Below are positions 17,275 to 25,864 of a stretch of 39,064 bases of DNA, piece after piece (positions within the stretch are counted from its first letter, which is position 1; every line of letters starts with the position of its first letter). The stretch spans positions 1 to 39,064 of the forward strand of contig CAZNYM010000014.1 in assembly GCA_964577255.1 (NCBI GenBank), in the 5' to 3' direction. Position numbers and translations under genes: made by a program. The notes under the pieces are model-generated. The model saw nothing but the letters and a program-made list of their open reading frames with translations, was not told the origin of the DNA and made no database searches. This stretch comes from Micavibrio_C sp964577255. Lineage in GTDB: Bacteria; Pseudomonadota; Alphaproteobacteria; Micavibrionales; Micavibrionaceae.

Positions 17275-18570
17275 GTGCTGAAAGAGACAACGCAGTCCGT
17301 TTTCGGAACCGGCGATGCAGGTGCACCCTACGAGCACTCTGAGGAATCCGGTAAGCCGCGTGTCATCCTCATCACCCCTACATATCGCGACCCCCAGGGC
17401 AATCAGAGTGCGTTCAAAGCGCGCTATGAAGGCCTGATGTCGGTTTACCGACAGTTTCTCGAGCAGGACTATCCAGAAGACCGCATAGAGCTCCGCATTT
17501 TCGATTCGAGCGCGGCCAGCCATCCCTTCTTTGATGAGCTGGACGATCCGCGCGTAAAATATCTCCACATACCCGATCGCACCCACGAATCAAAAAGGGC
17601 GCTGGTGGAACGCTATCCGGAGGCGGAGGAGTTTTTCCTGACTGATGAGGATATGAGAACACCGGCTTTCAGAAGCAAGATCGCCGCCCTGCAGGAATTC
17701 TGCAGCAAGCGCACGGATCCTGTCTCGGCCCGGCTTATACCTTCTATCGCTGATCCGCTTGAGATCAAAAGGCCATCTATCGGCATGATGAGGAATGTTT
17801 TATGCGCGCTGCCTTTTGCATCGGGACAGGAAGAGCCCGATATCATCATCGCCATGGATGATGACGATTGGCATTCCGCCAACTACACGAAAAACACCGT
17901 AAAAAATCTGCAGAATGCCGCCTGGACCAAGCTCGTCAATTACCATCTTGCGATTGTCGTGCCGGATGAGGGGCTGCACTGGGGTAAAAAAGAGTTTGGA
18001 AAAGTGTCCCTGGGCGCGGCCCTGCCCGCCATACAATTCTCCAAGTGCGCCATGATATTCAATTCGGCCACGGGCTTAAAGCCTGTGGCGCCGGAAGATG
18101 CCTTCAATTCGCCGCGCTGGCACCCTCTTTCCACAGACGGAACCGTTCATGCCATGCGTTATACGGCGTGGAAAAGGGTCGTCGATCTTTTCGATGGTTT
18201 CGTGCCAGTGTCCTATAATGAAGACACGTTGATGTTTGAAGCGCTTCGGTTGCTGGGAAACCTCGATCGCAGGGAGGAAGTATGCCGCGACCCCCTGATT
18301 CTCAAAGGACTGACTGGTGGACGGATCTATACGAAAGAAGAGATAGAAAGAGACCGGAATAACGGTTCCGTCACGTTGTATCCCATCTTTGAAGATAAAA
18401 GAGATTTTGCACGGCTGTGCTGCGCCAATGTGTCGCCCGTCGCCTTCTCGCAGATGGTTCCGGAAAGCGATGTCCCCGAGGGCATGAGAAAAGCGTTTGA
18501 CTTTCTCTTCGAGCAGCCAAACAATGCGCCGGCGCGTTACCGCGACAGGCGAACATCCACAATATCTTAA
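17275..18570 (+). CDS. GT-A-fold glycosyltransferase-like protein
   Basis: The gene starts at GTG 17275 behind GAGGGTG. The 431-residue protein opens with a Rossmann-like strand (VILITPTYRDPQ) as in family-2-type glycosyltransferases. It has two Asp-rich sites: LTDEDM, and IIIAMDDDDWHS, which resembles a DxD metal/nucleotide-sugar site. No signal peptide or membrane segment is seen, so it should act in the cytoplasm. The acceptor cannot be read from sequence. It heads a three-gene run with a GH1 beta-glucosidase (18-base gap) and a HAD phosphatase. The set may make or turn over a glucoside or sugar phosphate; this is an inference. Confidence 0.65.
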   Translation: MLKETTQSVFGTGDAGAPYEHSEESGKPRVILITPTYRDPQGNQSAFKARYEGLMSVYRQFLEQDYPEDRIELRIFDSSAASHPFFDELDDPRVKYLHIPDRTHESKRALVERYPEAEEFFLTDEDMRTPAFRSKIAALQEFCSKRTDPVSARLIPSIADPLEIKRPSIGMMRNVLCALPFASGQEEPDIIIAMDDDDWHSANYTKNTVKNLQNAAWTKLVNYHLAIVVPDEGLHWGKKEFGKVSLGAALPAIQFSKCAMIFNSATGLKPVAPEDAFNSPRWHPLSTDGTVHAMRYTAWKRVVDLFDGFVPVSYNEDTLMFEALRLLGNLDRREEVCRDPLILKGLTGGRIYTKEEIERDRNNGSVTLYPIFEDKRDFARLCCANVSPVAFSQMVPESDVPEGMRKAFDFLFEQPNNAPARYRDRRTSTIS

Positions 18571-18588
18571 TCCTTCGGAAAGGGTATC

Positions 18589-19926
18589 ATGATGAGCAAG
18601 CGCATTCCTTTCACCTGGGGTGTCGCAACATCTTCGTTTCAGATTGAAGGGGCCACAAAGGAAGATGGCCGCGGCCCCAGCATATGGGACACCTATTGCA
18701 AGCATCCGGGCGCCATCGCTGACGGATCCAACGCCGATAGGGCGTGCGACCATTACCACCGTTATGAGGAAGACATCTCCCTGATAAAAAATCTGGGCGT
18801 GGATGCTTATCGTTTTTCTGTGGCCTGGCCCCGGATTTTTCCCGAAGGCACGGGCAGGATCAACCAGAAGGGCTTGGATTTCTACCACCGGCTGGTCGAC
18901 AGCCTGCTGGCGAAGAATCTTGTACCCTGGATGACCCTTTATCACTGGGACCTTCCGCAGGCCCTGCAGGATAAAGGCGGGTGGGCGAACAGGGATTCCG
19001 TGTCGTGGTTTTGCGATTACGCCGAAACGGTCGCCAGAAGCTTTCAGGACAAGGTCGGTCATTTCATTCTCCTGAACGAACCTTCCATCACAACCTTCGT
19101 TTCGCTGATCGAGGGATTGAACGCGCCGGGCCTGCAGGACGTGCGGAAATGCCATGCGGCCATACATCATCAGAATTTGTGCGTTGGCCGGGGGTTCAGA
19201 ACCTTGAAATCCGTGTCATCCGATTTTTTCGTGGGGTCGTCTTATACCATCTTCCCCGTACGCCCCTTTCGCGACACGCCCGAAGGGCATCAGGCGCGCG
19301 AGATCATGGACACCTACTGGAACACGGCCTTTTTTGATCCCCTGCTGAAAGGGCAATATCCCGGCCTGATCGCCCGCGACATGGAAGAATTTATTCGGGC
19401 CGGTGACATGGACGCGATCAAGGCGCCTCTGGATTTCGTCGGCCTGCAGCATTATTCGCCTTCCTACGCCTATCCTACCCAGGACAATCCCGCCGGTGCC
19501 AAATTCGGTCCGGCCCCGCAGGAATTTCCCGTGACGGACATGGGGTGGGCGATTGACCCCCCCGCCCTGACCGAATGTTTGCTGTGGGTTAAAAACCGTT
19601 ACGGGGACATCAACCTGGTCATCACGGAGAACGGGGCCGCGATGGCCGATACGCTTTCCGCCGGGGGAACGATCGACGATCAAAAACGCATCGACTACTT
19701 TGCCGCGTACCAGGACGCGCTGCGGAAAGCGATGGATCAAGGCGTGAAAGTGACCGGTTACTTCATCTGGTCGCTGCTTGATAATTTCGAATGGGCTTTC
19801 GGCCTGAAAAAGCGCTTTGGGATTGTTTATATAGATTATGAAAATAAATTGACGCGCATCCCCAAAGCCTCGTATTATTGGTGGCAGGAAAGACTTAAGG
19901 CGGAAAAGAGCAGAAAAACGGCATGA
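18589..19926 (+). CDS. Glycoside hydrolase family 1 beta-glucosidase
   Basis: GH1 enzymes hydrolyse beta-linked glucosides or 6-phospho-glucosides by a retaining mechanism. The 445-residue protein has the N-terminal FxWGVATSSFQIEGA signature, the acid/base E164 in LLNEPS and the nucleophile E347 in VITENGAA. The C-terminal SLLDNFEWAFG segment completes the sugar-binding site. No signal peptide is present, so it is cytoplasmic and needs an imported or internally made substrate. The stop overlaps the next start by four bases (ATGA), which indicates translational coupling with the HAD phosphatase. Glucose released here could be used by the divergent glk. Confidence 0.93.
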   Translation: MMSKRIPFTWGVATSSFQIEGATKEDGRGPSIWDTYCKHPGAIADGSNADRACDHYHRYEEDISLIKNLGVDAYRFSVAWPRIFPEGTGRINQKGLDFYHRLVDSLLAKNLVPWMTLYHWDLPQALQDKGGWANRDSVSWFCDYAETVARSFQDKVGHFILLNEPSITTFVSLIEGLNAPGLQDVRKCHAAIHHQNLCVGRGFRTLKSVSSDFFVGSSYTIFPVRPFRDTPEGHQAREIMDTYWNTAFFDPLLKGQYPGLIARDMEEFIRAGDMDAIKAPLDFVGLQHYSPSYAYPTQDNPAGAKFGPAPQEFPVTDMGWAIDPPALTECLLWVKNRYGDINLVITENGAAMADTLSAGGTIDDQKRIDYFAAYQDALRKAMDQGVKVTGYFIWSLLDNFEWAFGLKKRFGIVYIDYENKLTRIPKASYYWWQERLKAEKSRKTA

Positions 19927-20780
19927 ACGCGCCCCTGAGCACACCTCGTCTGGTCGCCAGCCTCGATATCGACGGCACGCAGTATGCCGTCCACGATGAC
20001 CGGCATGACCGGGATGCCTTGCTCTTGAAAGGCGCTCTCGAGTTGCTTAGAAGCGAAGGCGCGCTTTATCTCATTCACAATACGGGCCGGCCTTATCCTT
20101 GGAAGTGTCACGGCGAGATTGTCGAGCGGCACCTGAACCCCCCGATCGCCGAAGCGGATGCGATCATCGCGAGCGCCGGAACCGCCGTTTTCCTGGGTCC
20201 CCGGAAAACGCCTTCCGAATCCTGGCGGCAGCGAATTCTTGAAACGGTGTCCCCCGACACCATGCGCGATCTTCTGGATATGCTCGAGAAAAGTGATTTT
20301 TCCATCCATCCGGAAAGTTACGATTCGGAATTCAAAGCTTCGCTGATCGTAAAGCCGGAGAATCACGCCGCGGCGGCCCTGTCCGTGACAAAGCTCTTGG
20401 AGTGCCATTTCCCCAATAAGTTTGAGATTTCTTTTTGGAATAACGCCTCGATCGACATTACGCCGCGCGATATCAATAAGCGCACAGCGTTATTGCACCT
20501 GCTGCGCACGCAAGGCCTGGACTCCCTGCCCGTCTACGTGGCGGGAGATTCCTGCAACGATATTCCTGTTTTCGAAGTGCCGGCGTTTAAGAAAATCGTT
20601 GTGGGAAACGCTTCGCCGGAATTGCGTGAAAAGGTTGCCGATCTTCCCAATCTTTTCATGGCGCCAGACCATCAGGCCGTCGCCCGGGGCGTCTTGGAAG
20701 GGCTGCGGCATTTTTCCGTCCTTCCCCCTGAACAGAAAATGGCCGTCGCGCCCGCGACCCGGATTCCCGGTGCGCCTTAA
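19923..20780 (+). CDS. HAD-IIB phosphatase, sucrose-phosphatase-like
   Basis: HAD-IIB (Cof-type) phosphatases remove phosphate from sugars and sugar derivatives. The 285-residue protein has motif I DIDGT (nucleophile D15, acid/base D17) and motif II in HNTGRP. Motif III is near the KRTALLHLL region, and motif IV is GDSCND (D209, D213). The pattern resembles sucrose-6-phosphate or glucosylglycerate/mannosylglycerate phosphatases, but the substrate cannot be fixed. It overlaps the GH1 gene by four bases and its 3' end overlaps hldE tail to tail. Together with the upstream glycosyltransferase it would fit a two-step synthase/phosphatase route to a compatible solute, with the GH1 acting in turnover. 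Confidence 0.8.
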   Translation: MNAPLSTPRLVASLDIDGTQYAVHDDRHDRDALLLKGALELLRSEGALYLIHNTGRPYPWKCHGEIVERHLNPPIAEADAIIASAGTAVFLGPRKTPSESWRQRILETVSPDTMRDLLDMLEKSDFSIHPESYDSEFKASLIVKPENHAAAALSVTKLLECHFPNKFEISFWNNASIDITPRDINKRTALLHLLRTQGLDSLPVYVAGDSCNDIPVFEVPAFKKIVVGNASPELREKVADLPNLFMAPDHQAVARGVLEGLRHFSVLPPEQKMAVAPATRIPGAP

Positions 20781-22333
20781 CCCCCCGAACCGATTTTCTT
20801 GATCGTTCCGGTCGTGCTGTGCCCTTCGTAATGGGGCATGATGACCATCTCGCCGCCCAGGGATTTCACCAGCGCCGCTTCGGGCAGGTCTTCCATTCTG
20901 TAATCGCCGCCTTTAAACGCCATAGCAGGGCTTAAGGCGCGGATGATCTCAAGCGGTTTGTCGTCTTCCGCCGCCTCGCTGCCGAAAATCACCACCATGT
21001 CGACCGCGCCCAGCGCCGCCAGCACCGCCGCGCGCGCGTCCTGATCGTTGACGGGACGGCCCGCGCCCTTGAGCCTGCGCACCGAAGCGTCGGCGTTGAG
21101 GCCGATCACGAGGCGGTCGCAGCGCGCCCGCGCCTGATTGAGGTAATCGACATGGCCGCGATGCAGGATGTCGAAGCAGCCGTTGGTGAACACCACTTTA
21201 AGGCCGCGGATCTTCCAGCGCCGCACCTGATCGGCCGCCTCGGCCCAGCTGCACACCGGCGCTTCGTGGAAACGGTCGATCACGCGCGCGGCGCCCGCGC
21301 CGTCGGCACGCACATCGACATCCGTCGTCTTTAACCGGCTCTGCAGGTCGGCCTGCAGGATCGGCGCGGTGCCGACCTTGGCCACGACGACGCCGGCCGC
21401 GACATTGGCAAGCGCCGCCGCCTGCACCAGATCCGCCCCGACGGCAAGACCGGCAGCGATGGTCGCGATCACCGTGTCGCCCGCACCCGACACGTCGAAT
21501 ACTTCAAGCGCCTGGGTGCGCAGATGCACGGGCTCTTCATAGCCTTTGCCGTCCGCGCGGGCGCGCACGATGCTCATGCCGTCCTGCGAGCGCGTCGCCA
21601 CCACGGCGTTGATGCCGGTGCGTTCGATCAGGCCGGTAGCGGCAGCCACCACTTCCTGGTCGCTGCCGGTCGCGGCGCCCTTGGTCGCCTCAGACAATTC
21701 TTTGCGGTTGGGCGTGACCACGGCCGCGCCGCGATAGATGGCGTAATCGCCGCCCTTGGGATCGACCAGCACGGGAATATTCTGCGCGCGGGCGAGCCTG
21801 ATAAGCCCTTCGATCACAACCGGGGTGAGAACGCCCTTGCCGTAGTCGGAGAGCACCACCGCGCCCGCGCCCTTGATCGCCCTTTCCGCCTTGGCCAGCA
21901 GCGCCTGTTCGGCGGCAGGCTCAAGCGCCTTGATCTTTTCGAAGTCGGTGCGCAGAAGCTGCTGATGCGCGGCCAGGTAGCGCGTCTTGATTGTGGTCGG
22001 GCGGTCGGAAACCTCAAGCAGCAGAGTTTCATCTGCCCCGCAGGCGCGCACCAGGCCCCGCAGGCGCGTCCCCGGCTCGTCCGCCGCAACGGCAGCCAGC
22101 AGGACGGGCCTTACCCCCAGCCCGTGCAGGTTCGAAAGCACGTTGCCCGCCCCGCCCAGCATGGCGTCCTCGGAGCGGATCGAGAGGACCGGCACAGGGC
22201 TTTCCGGCGAAATGCGGTGCACGTCGCCATAGACGAAGCGGTCCAGCATCAGGTCGCCCGCCACCAGCACCGACACCCCCGGCAGGGCGGCCGCCAAGGC
22301 GTTTAAGTCAGAAAAACCGCGGTTTTGGGCCAT
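20777..22333 (-). CDS. hldE: Bifunctional heptose 7-phosphate kinase / heptose 1-phosphate adenylyltransferase
   Basis: HldE carries out two steps in making ADP-heptose for the LPS inner core. The 518-residue protein (ATG 22333; a TTG four codons earlier is possible) has two domains. The N-terminal PfkB/ribokinase-type kinase domain (about 1-330) carries GGAGNV and the GAGDT anion-hole/catalytic motif. The C-terminal nucleotidyltransferase domain (about 365-518) has FTNGCFDILHRGH, including the HxGH site. The fused form is the common Gram-negative arrangement and implies heptose-containing LPS. Its 3' end overlaps the convergent HAD gene by four bases. Confidence 0.96.
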   Translation of the reverse strand: MAQNRGFSDLNALAAALPGVSVLVAGDLMLDRFVYGDVHRISPESPVPVLSIRSEDAMLGGAGNVLSNLHGLGVRPVLLAAVAADEPGTRLRGLVRACGADETLLLEVSDRPTTIKTRYLAAHQQLLRTDFEKIKALEPAAEQALLAKAERAIKGAGAVVLSDYGKGVLTPVVIEGLIRLARAQNIPVLVDPKGGDYAIYRGAAVVTPNRKELSEATKGAATGSDQEVVAAATGLIERTGINAVVATRSQDGMSIVRARADGKGYEEPVHLRTQALEVFDVSGAGDTVIATIAAGLAVGADLVQAAALANVAAGVVVAKVGTAPILQADLQSRLKTTDVDVRADGAGAARVIDRFHEAPVCSWAEAADQVRRWKIRGLKVVFTNGCFDILHRGHVDYLNQARARCDRLVIGLNADASVRRLKGAGRPVNDQDARAAVLAALGAVDMVVIFGSEAAEDDKPLEIIRALSPAMAFKGGDYRMEDLPEAALVKSLGGEMVIMPHYEGHSTTGTIKKIGSGG

Positions 22334-22476
22334 AAAACCCGCCAATCTTTAAAAAAGGGGCCAAAAACGTTAAAAACCAGGCTTTTTTGCCCGTTTGTTT
22401 AGGGTTCGTCAATGTTTCTCGTGTTTAATAAAGGCATGGCCACGGCGGGGAAACAGGCTGAAAACGGGGTTTTTCT

Positions 22477-23421
22477 TTGGGTGCGTACAGATTTAACAAT
22501 GGGTTTCTGAGCCGCACGCGGGCTCTTTTCCAAAAAAACAGGCTGGGCGAGCTGCTGGTTCATCACGGGGTTTTGAGCCCGCAGCAACTGCGCTTCGCCC
22601 TGGCCCGCCAGAAAACCGAGGGCGGATCGCTTGGGCGCGTCCTGGTGCGCGAGCGCATGGTCTCCCGCGCCCTGGTGCAAAGCATCCTGGCCCAGCAATT
22701 CCTTCTGCGCTTTCTGGCTGGCATCACGGCCCTCATCATCGCCATGACCTGCGTGATCCGCCCGGCCAAAGCCGGCCCGATCGAGGACGTGCCTGCCCGC
22801 ATCAGCATCGCCGCCCAGGCCAACGCCGCCTTCATGCCGCTTGAAGCCACGCCGGCGCTATTCGGCGCCGAGGAGCGCCGCTCGGGCAATCTCGACCCCT
22901 TCACCAAATGGACCGGCATGTTCCGCCGTTTCGACGCCGCCATCGGCACAGGTGAAGGCCAGAAGATGGTCGCCACCTGGCAGAGCGCCATCCGTCCCTT
23001 CGCCGCGCTCGACATCGAGGACATGGCAGAGAAAGTCAACGACTACGTCAATGCGGTCGAATATATCGAGGACAGCAACAACTACGGCAACAGCGATTAC
23101 TGGGCCACCCCGTTCGAGTTCTTCCGCCGCGGCGGCGACTGCGAGGATTATGCCATCGCGAAGTACGTCTCCCTGCGCGCACTGGGCGTGCCCGAGGAAC
23201 GGATGCGCATCGTCATCCTGCAGGACCTGCAGAAAAACATCCCGCACGCGGTGCTGGCGGTGTTTACAGGCGGCGACAAGGCGATGATTCTCGACAATCA
23301 GAACAAGCGCATGCTCTCTTCCGCCAGCATCAGTCATTACAAGCCGATCTTCTCGATCAACCGCACCGGCTGGTGGCTGCACAGCAAGCCCAAGGGCACT
23401 GTGCTGGCCTCGGCGGAATAA
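22477..23421 (+). CDS. LapG-type transglutaminase-like cysteine peptidase with N-terminal MshEN-like c-di-GMP module
   Basis: The 314-residue protein begins at TTG 22477 (GGGG upstream; no ATG or GTG fits). Residues 22-45 read as an MshEN half-motif (RLGELL, then G31, L38 and Q45). A five-residue spacer follows, then a second 24-residue half-motif at 51-74 (SLGRVLV to Q74). This 24-5-24 layout is that of the c-di-GMP-binding MshEN domain. The second half lacks the leading Arg and the Gly at its tenth position. A membrane segment (about 76-93) ending AKA leads to a periplasmic BTLCP/LapG peptidase domain with C222 in RGGDCEDY, H257 in IPHAVL and D273 in ILDNQNK. In Pseudomonas, LapG cuts surface adhesins and is held back by the c-di-GMP receptor LapD. 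Here sensor and protease appear to be one polypeptide. Confidence 0.85.
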   Translation: MGAYRFNNGFLSRTRALFQKNRLGELLVHHGVLSPQQLRFALARQKTEGGSLGRVLVRERMVSRALVQSILAQQFLLRFLAGITALIIAMTCVIRPAKAGPIEDVPARISIAAQANAAFMPLEATPALFGAEERRSGNLDPFTKWTGMFRRFDAAIGTGEGQKMVATWQSAIRPFAALDIEDMAEKVNDYVNAVEYIEDSNNYGNSDYWATPFEFFRRGGDCEDYAIAKYVSLRALGVPEERMRIVILQDLQKNIPHAVLAVFTGGDKAMILDNQNKRMLSSASISHYKPIFSINRTGWWLHSKPKGTVLASAE

Positions 23422-23429
23422 AGCTTCCC

Positions 23430-24293
23430 TTAGCCCGGCGCCATTTTTCTCAAAGCCCTATAATTTAGTGCCTGCCGCTTCAGGGCTTCGATCTCGGGGC
23501 TGCCGCGCTGGGCGCATTCGTCAAGCGTGATGTCGAATTTATCGCGCACGGCCATGAAAAGCTCGTAAAGTTCCGGTTTTTTACTCAGGCTTCTCAGCAC
23601 GCCCGGTTCCGACATGACGAAAGGGTGGCGCAGGCCGTGATACTCGAAATCCTTACCTTTCCAATCGAAATCAAGACCCAGACGCCGAATCTTGAGCGTC
23701 AGTAGCCTCTCCTGTGCACCAATGGCGACATCGATACCGCCCCGATCGCACACGCCGAACACGCCCGCCATCAGGCCATAAAGAGCCAGATCGCGGTTTG
23801 GCTGGGTGTTGATGCCGGCCAGTTCCATTTCCTTATGCGGCAGGGCGAAACGGGAAATCTCGGCCACGGCGCCGTAATAGGAAGCGCGCCTTCTGAAATT
23901 TTCCAGGAACGGCTCTGGGCAAGCCTCAACCGCTGGCAGATCATATTCACCCTCGCGGATAACCCTGACTGTGCCGACATAGCGGCCGGAATTGTTGGCT
24001 TTGAGCAACACGTGCGTCGACTGATGATGATAGATCACCTGGCCCTGAGGATTACAATCATCATGATCGTACTTGTCGGCCTCCCGGTAATCGCCGCTGG
24101 GGAACTGGAGCTCATTTTCGACGCAATAGGCGAGGAAGCGCAGGTAATAAGCCCACTCTTTCTGTTCTTTCGTATCGGCAATTTCGAGGCTGAATTTGTC
24201 GAAAAAGGCATCCCTCAGGCGCCGGGAAGGTTCTTCGTTTCCCGCGAAGGCAGCGTCCAGGAACGCGCCGGCTGCATCGTCTTCCTTAAACAC
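23430..24293 (-). CDS. PEP-CTERM/exosortase system-associated acyltransferase (LuxI-like GNAT fold)
   Basis: This family (TIGR03694-like) resembles acyl-homoserine-lactone synthases and usually accompanies exosortase systems. The 287-residue product starts at GTG 24293 with AGGGAG upstream. It shows the family pattern: FFDKFSLEIADT, a YYLRFLAYCVENELQF segment, then HVLLKANNSGRYVGTVRVI with a GNAT-type beta bulge, and EISRFALP. The C-terminal third is longer than in LuxI. No exosortase, PEP-CTERM protein or LuxR-type regulator is in the window, so it is an orphan as far as can be seen. A promoter candidate and an 8-bp dyad lie directly upstream. The gene converges on the LapG-like gene with 8 bases between the stops. 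Confidence 0.75.
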   Translation of the reverse strand: MFKEDDAAGAFLDAAFAGNEEPSRRLRDAFFDKFSLEIADTKEQKEWAYYLRFLAYCVENELQFPSGDYREADKYDHDDCNPQGQVIYHHQSTHVLLKANNSGRYVGTVRVIREGEYDLPAVEACPEPFLENFRRRASYYGAVAEISRFALPHKEMELAGINTQPNRDLALYGLMAGVFGVCDRGGIDVAIGAQERLLTLKIRRLGLDFDWKGKDFEYHGLRHPFVMSEPGVLRSLSKKPELYELFMAVRDKFDITLDECAQRGSPEIEALKRQALNYRALRKMAPG

Positions 24294-24326
24294 CCTACAC
24301 CACTCCCTGATTAAGATTTCACAGCT

Positions 24327-24356
24327 TTTTTATTTTGTTTTTCACAACACGGTCAA
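24327..24356 (-). promoter_or_regulatory. Candidate promoter for the exosortase-type acyltransferase
   Basis: On the minus strand TTGACC (24356-24351) and TAAAAA (24332-24327) are separated by 18 bp. Transcription would start near 24320, about 27 bases before the GTG at 24293. This would make the gene independent of pyk. Confidence 0.45.
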
Positions 24357-24365
24357 ACTTTTTTG

Positions 24366-24430
24366 CTATCGATGGGCTATTTTAGGATGCAAAACGCCAA
24401 ATCGATAGGGTTTTTGTAATAAAATTACAA
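24366..24430. repeat. Two dyads upstream of the acyltransferase promoter
   Basis: CTATCGAT at 24366-24373 and ATCGATAG at 24401-24408 are perfect 8-bp inverted copies 27 bases apart. A second dyad (TTGTAAT at 24414-24420 with ATTACAA at 24424-24430) follows next to the pyk stop. The first is placed like a regulator site; neither is followed by a T-run on the minus strand, so neither is a good terminator for pyk. Confidence 0.5.
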
Positions 24431-24436
24431 CCTGAC

Positions 24437-25864
24437 TTACTCCACCCAGGCTACCCGCAGGATGTTGGTCGAGCCGGGGGTGCCGAAGGGGACCCCCGCG
24501 GTCATAACCAGGCGCTGGCCCCGGGCGGCAAGGCCGATGGCCGCCGCCTGCTGGACGGCGGTTTCCACCGCTTCGGCAAATGTCTTTTTGTCCTCGGTAT
24601 ACACCGCCGTGACGCCGTAGGAGAGCATCAGGCGGCGGGTGGTGGCGCGGCTGTGCGACAGGCACAATATGGGCATCGGCGGGCGCTGGCGCACGGTGCG
24701 TAGCGTGGTCGAGCCCGAGGATGTGTAATTGGTGATGCACGCCGCCTTGACCGTTTGCGCCACCTGGCAGGCCGCCACGGTGATGGCATCCGAGGCGTCG
24801 GCGCGCGCGTCAGGGTGATCGGCGTCCATGATGTGGCGGTAAAGGCTGTCGGCCTCCACCCGCTGGCAGATGCGGTCCATGATCGACACTGCCTCGAGCG
24901 GGTATTTGCCCGACGCCGTTTCGGCCGAGAGCATCACCGCGTCCGTGCCGTCGTAAACGGCAGTGGCGACGTCGGAAGCTTCGGCGCGGGTGGGCGCCGG
25001 GCTTTCGATCATCGATTCCAGCATCTGCGTGGCGACGATGATGGGCTTGCCGGCGTAACGCACCTGGCGCACGATTTTCTTCTGCACGGCAGGGACGTCC
25101 TCGGGCGGGATCTCCACACCCAGATCGCCGCGCGCCAGCATGATGCCGTCGACCAGATCTAAAATGGCGTCGAATTTCTCGAGCGCCGAGGGTTTTTCGA
25201 TCTTGGCCATCAGCGCGCTTCGGCCGTTGATCAGCTTGCGCGTTTCCGCCACGTCCTCGGGCCGCTGCACGAAGCTTTGCGCAATCCAGTCCACGCCCAT
25301 ATCAAGCGCCGCCACCAGGTCCTTGCGGTCTTTCTCGGTCAGCGCCGGGATCGGCAGGATCACGCCCGGCACGTTCACGCCCTTGTTGTTGGACAGGCGC
25401 GTGCCGCTCACCACCTCGGCGACCAGAAAATCCTTGCCCTTTTCCTTGATGCGCATGCGCACCTTGCCGTCGTCGCACAATATATAGGCGCCGGGTTCGA
25501 GCGTGTTGATGATCTCCGGGTGCGGCAAGTTGACGCGTTTGGCGTCGCCTTCGGTCTTGTCGAGATCAAGGCGCAGCGTCATGCCAGCCGTCAGCTCTAT
25601 CGCGCCGTCCTTGAATTTGCCGACGCGCAGCTTGGGCCCCTGCAGGTCGGCGATGATGCCGACGGGGCGGTTGTACTTTTCCTCGACCGCGCGGATCATC
25701 TCCAGGCGCGCCTTGTGATCCTCGTGCGTGCCGTGGCTGAAATTCAGGCGGAACACATCGACGCCGGCGAGAAAAAGCTTCTCGATCATCGCCGGCGTGT
25801 TCGAAGCCGGGCCCATGGTAGCGACGATTTTGGTCTGGCGGGCGCGAATCAGGTTATGAGTCAT
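24437..25864 (-). CDS. pyk: Pyruvate kinase
   Basis: Pyk makes pyruvate and ATP from phosphoenolpyruvate at the end of glycolysis or the Entner-Doudoroff route. The 475-residue protein has the N-terminal TKIVATMGPAS segment, FRLNFSHG and the catalytic Lys-containing MAKIEKPSAL. LARGDLGVEIP follows, then the ATQMLESM loop. The C-terminal allosteric domain ends with the motif TAGVPFGTPGSTN. Its 5' end faces a 640-base intergenic region. A promoter of its own is likely there but could not be fixed from sequence. Confidence 0.97.
   Translation of the reverse strand: MTHNLIRARQTKIVATMGPASNTPAMIEKLFLAGVDVFRLNFSHGTHEDHKARLEMIRAVEEKYNRPVGIIADLQGPKLRVGKFKDGAIELTAGMTLRLDLDKTEGDAKRVNLPHPEIINTLEPGAYILCDDGKVRMRIKEKGKDFLVAEVVSGTRLSNNKGVNVPGVILPIPALTEKDRKDLVAALDMGVDWIAQSFVQRPEDVAETRKLINGRSALMAKIEKPSALEKFDAILDLVDGIMLARGDLGVEIPPEDVPAVQKKIVRQVRYAGKPIIVATQMLESMIESPAPTRAEASDVATAVYDGTDAVMLSAETASGKYPLEAVSIMDRICQRVEADSLYRHIMDADHPDARADASDAITVAACQVAQTVKAACITNYTSSGSTTLRTVRQRPPMPILCLSHSRATTRRLMLSYGVTAVYTEDKKTFAEAVETAVQQAAAIGLAARGQRLVMTAGVPFGTPGSTNILRVAWVE

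Noticed and set aside
24414..24430. Terminator for pyk at the TTGTAAT/ATTACAA dyad
   Set aside because: On the minus strand the stem is followed by As, not Ts, so it does not look like a rho-independent terminator; it is listed only as a dyad.
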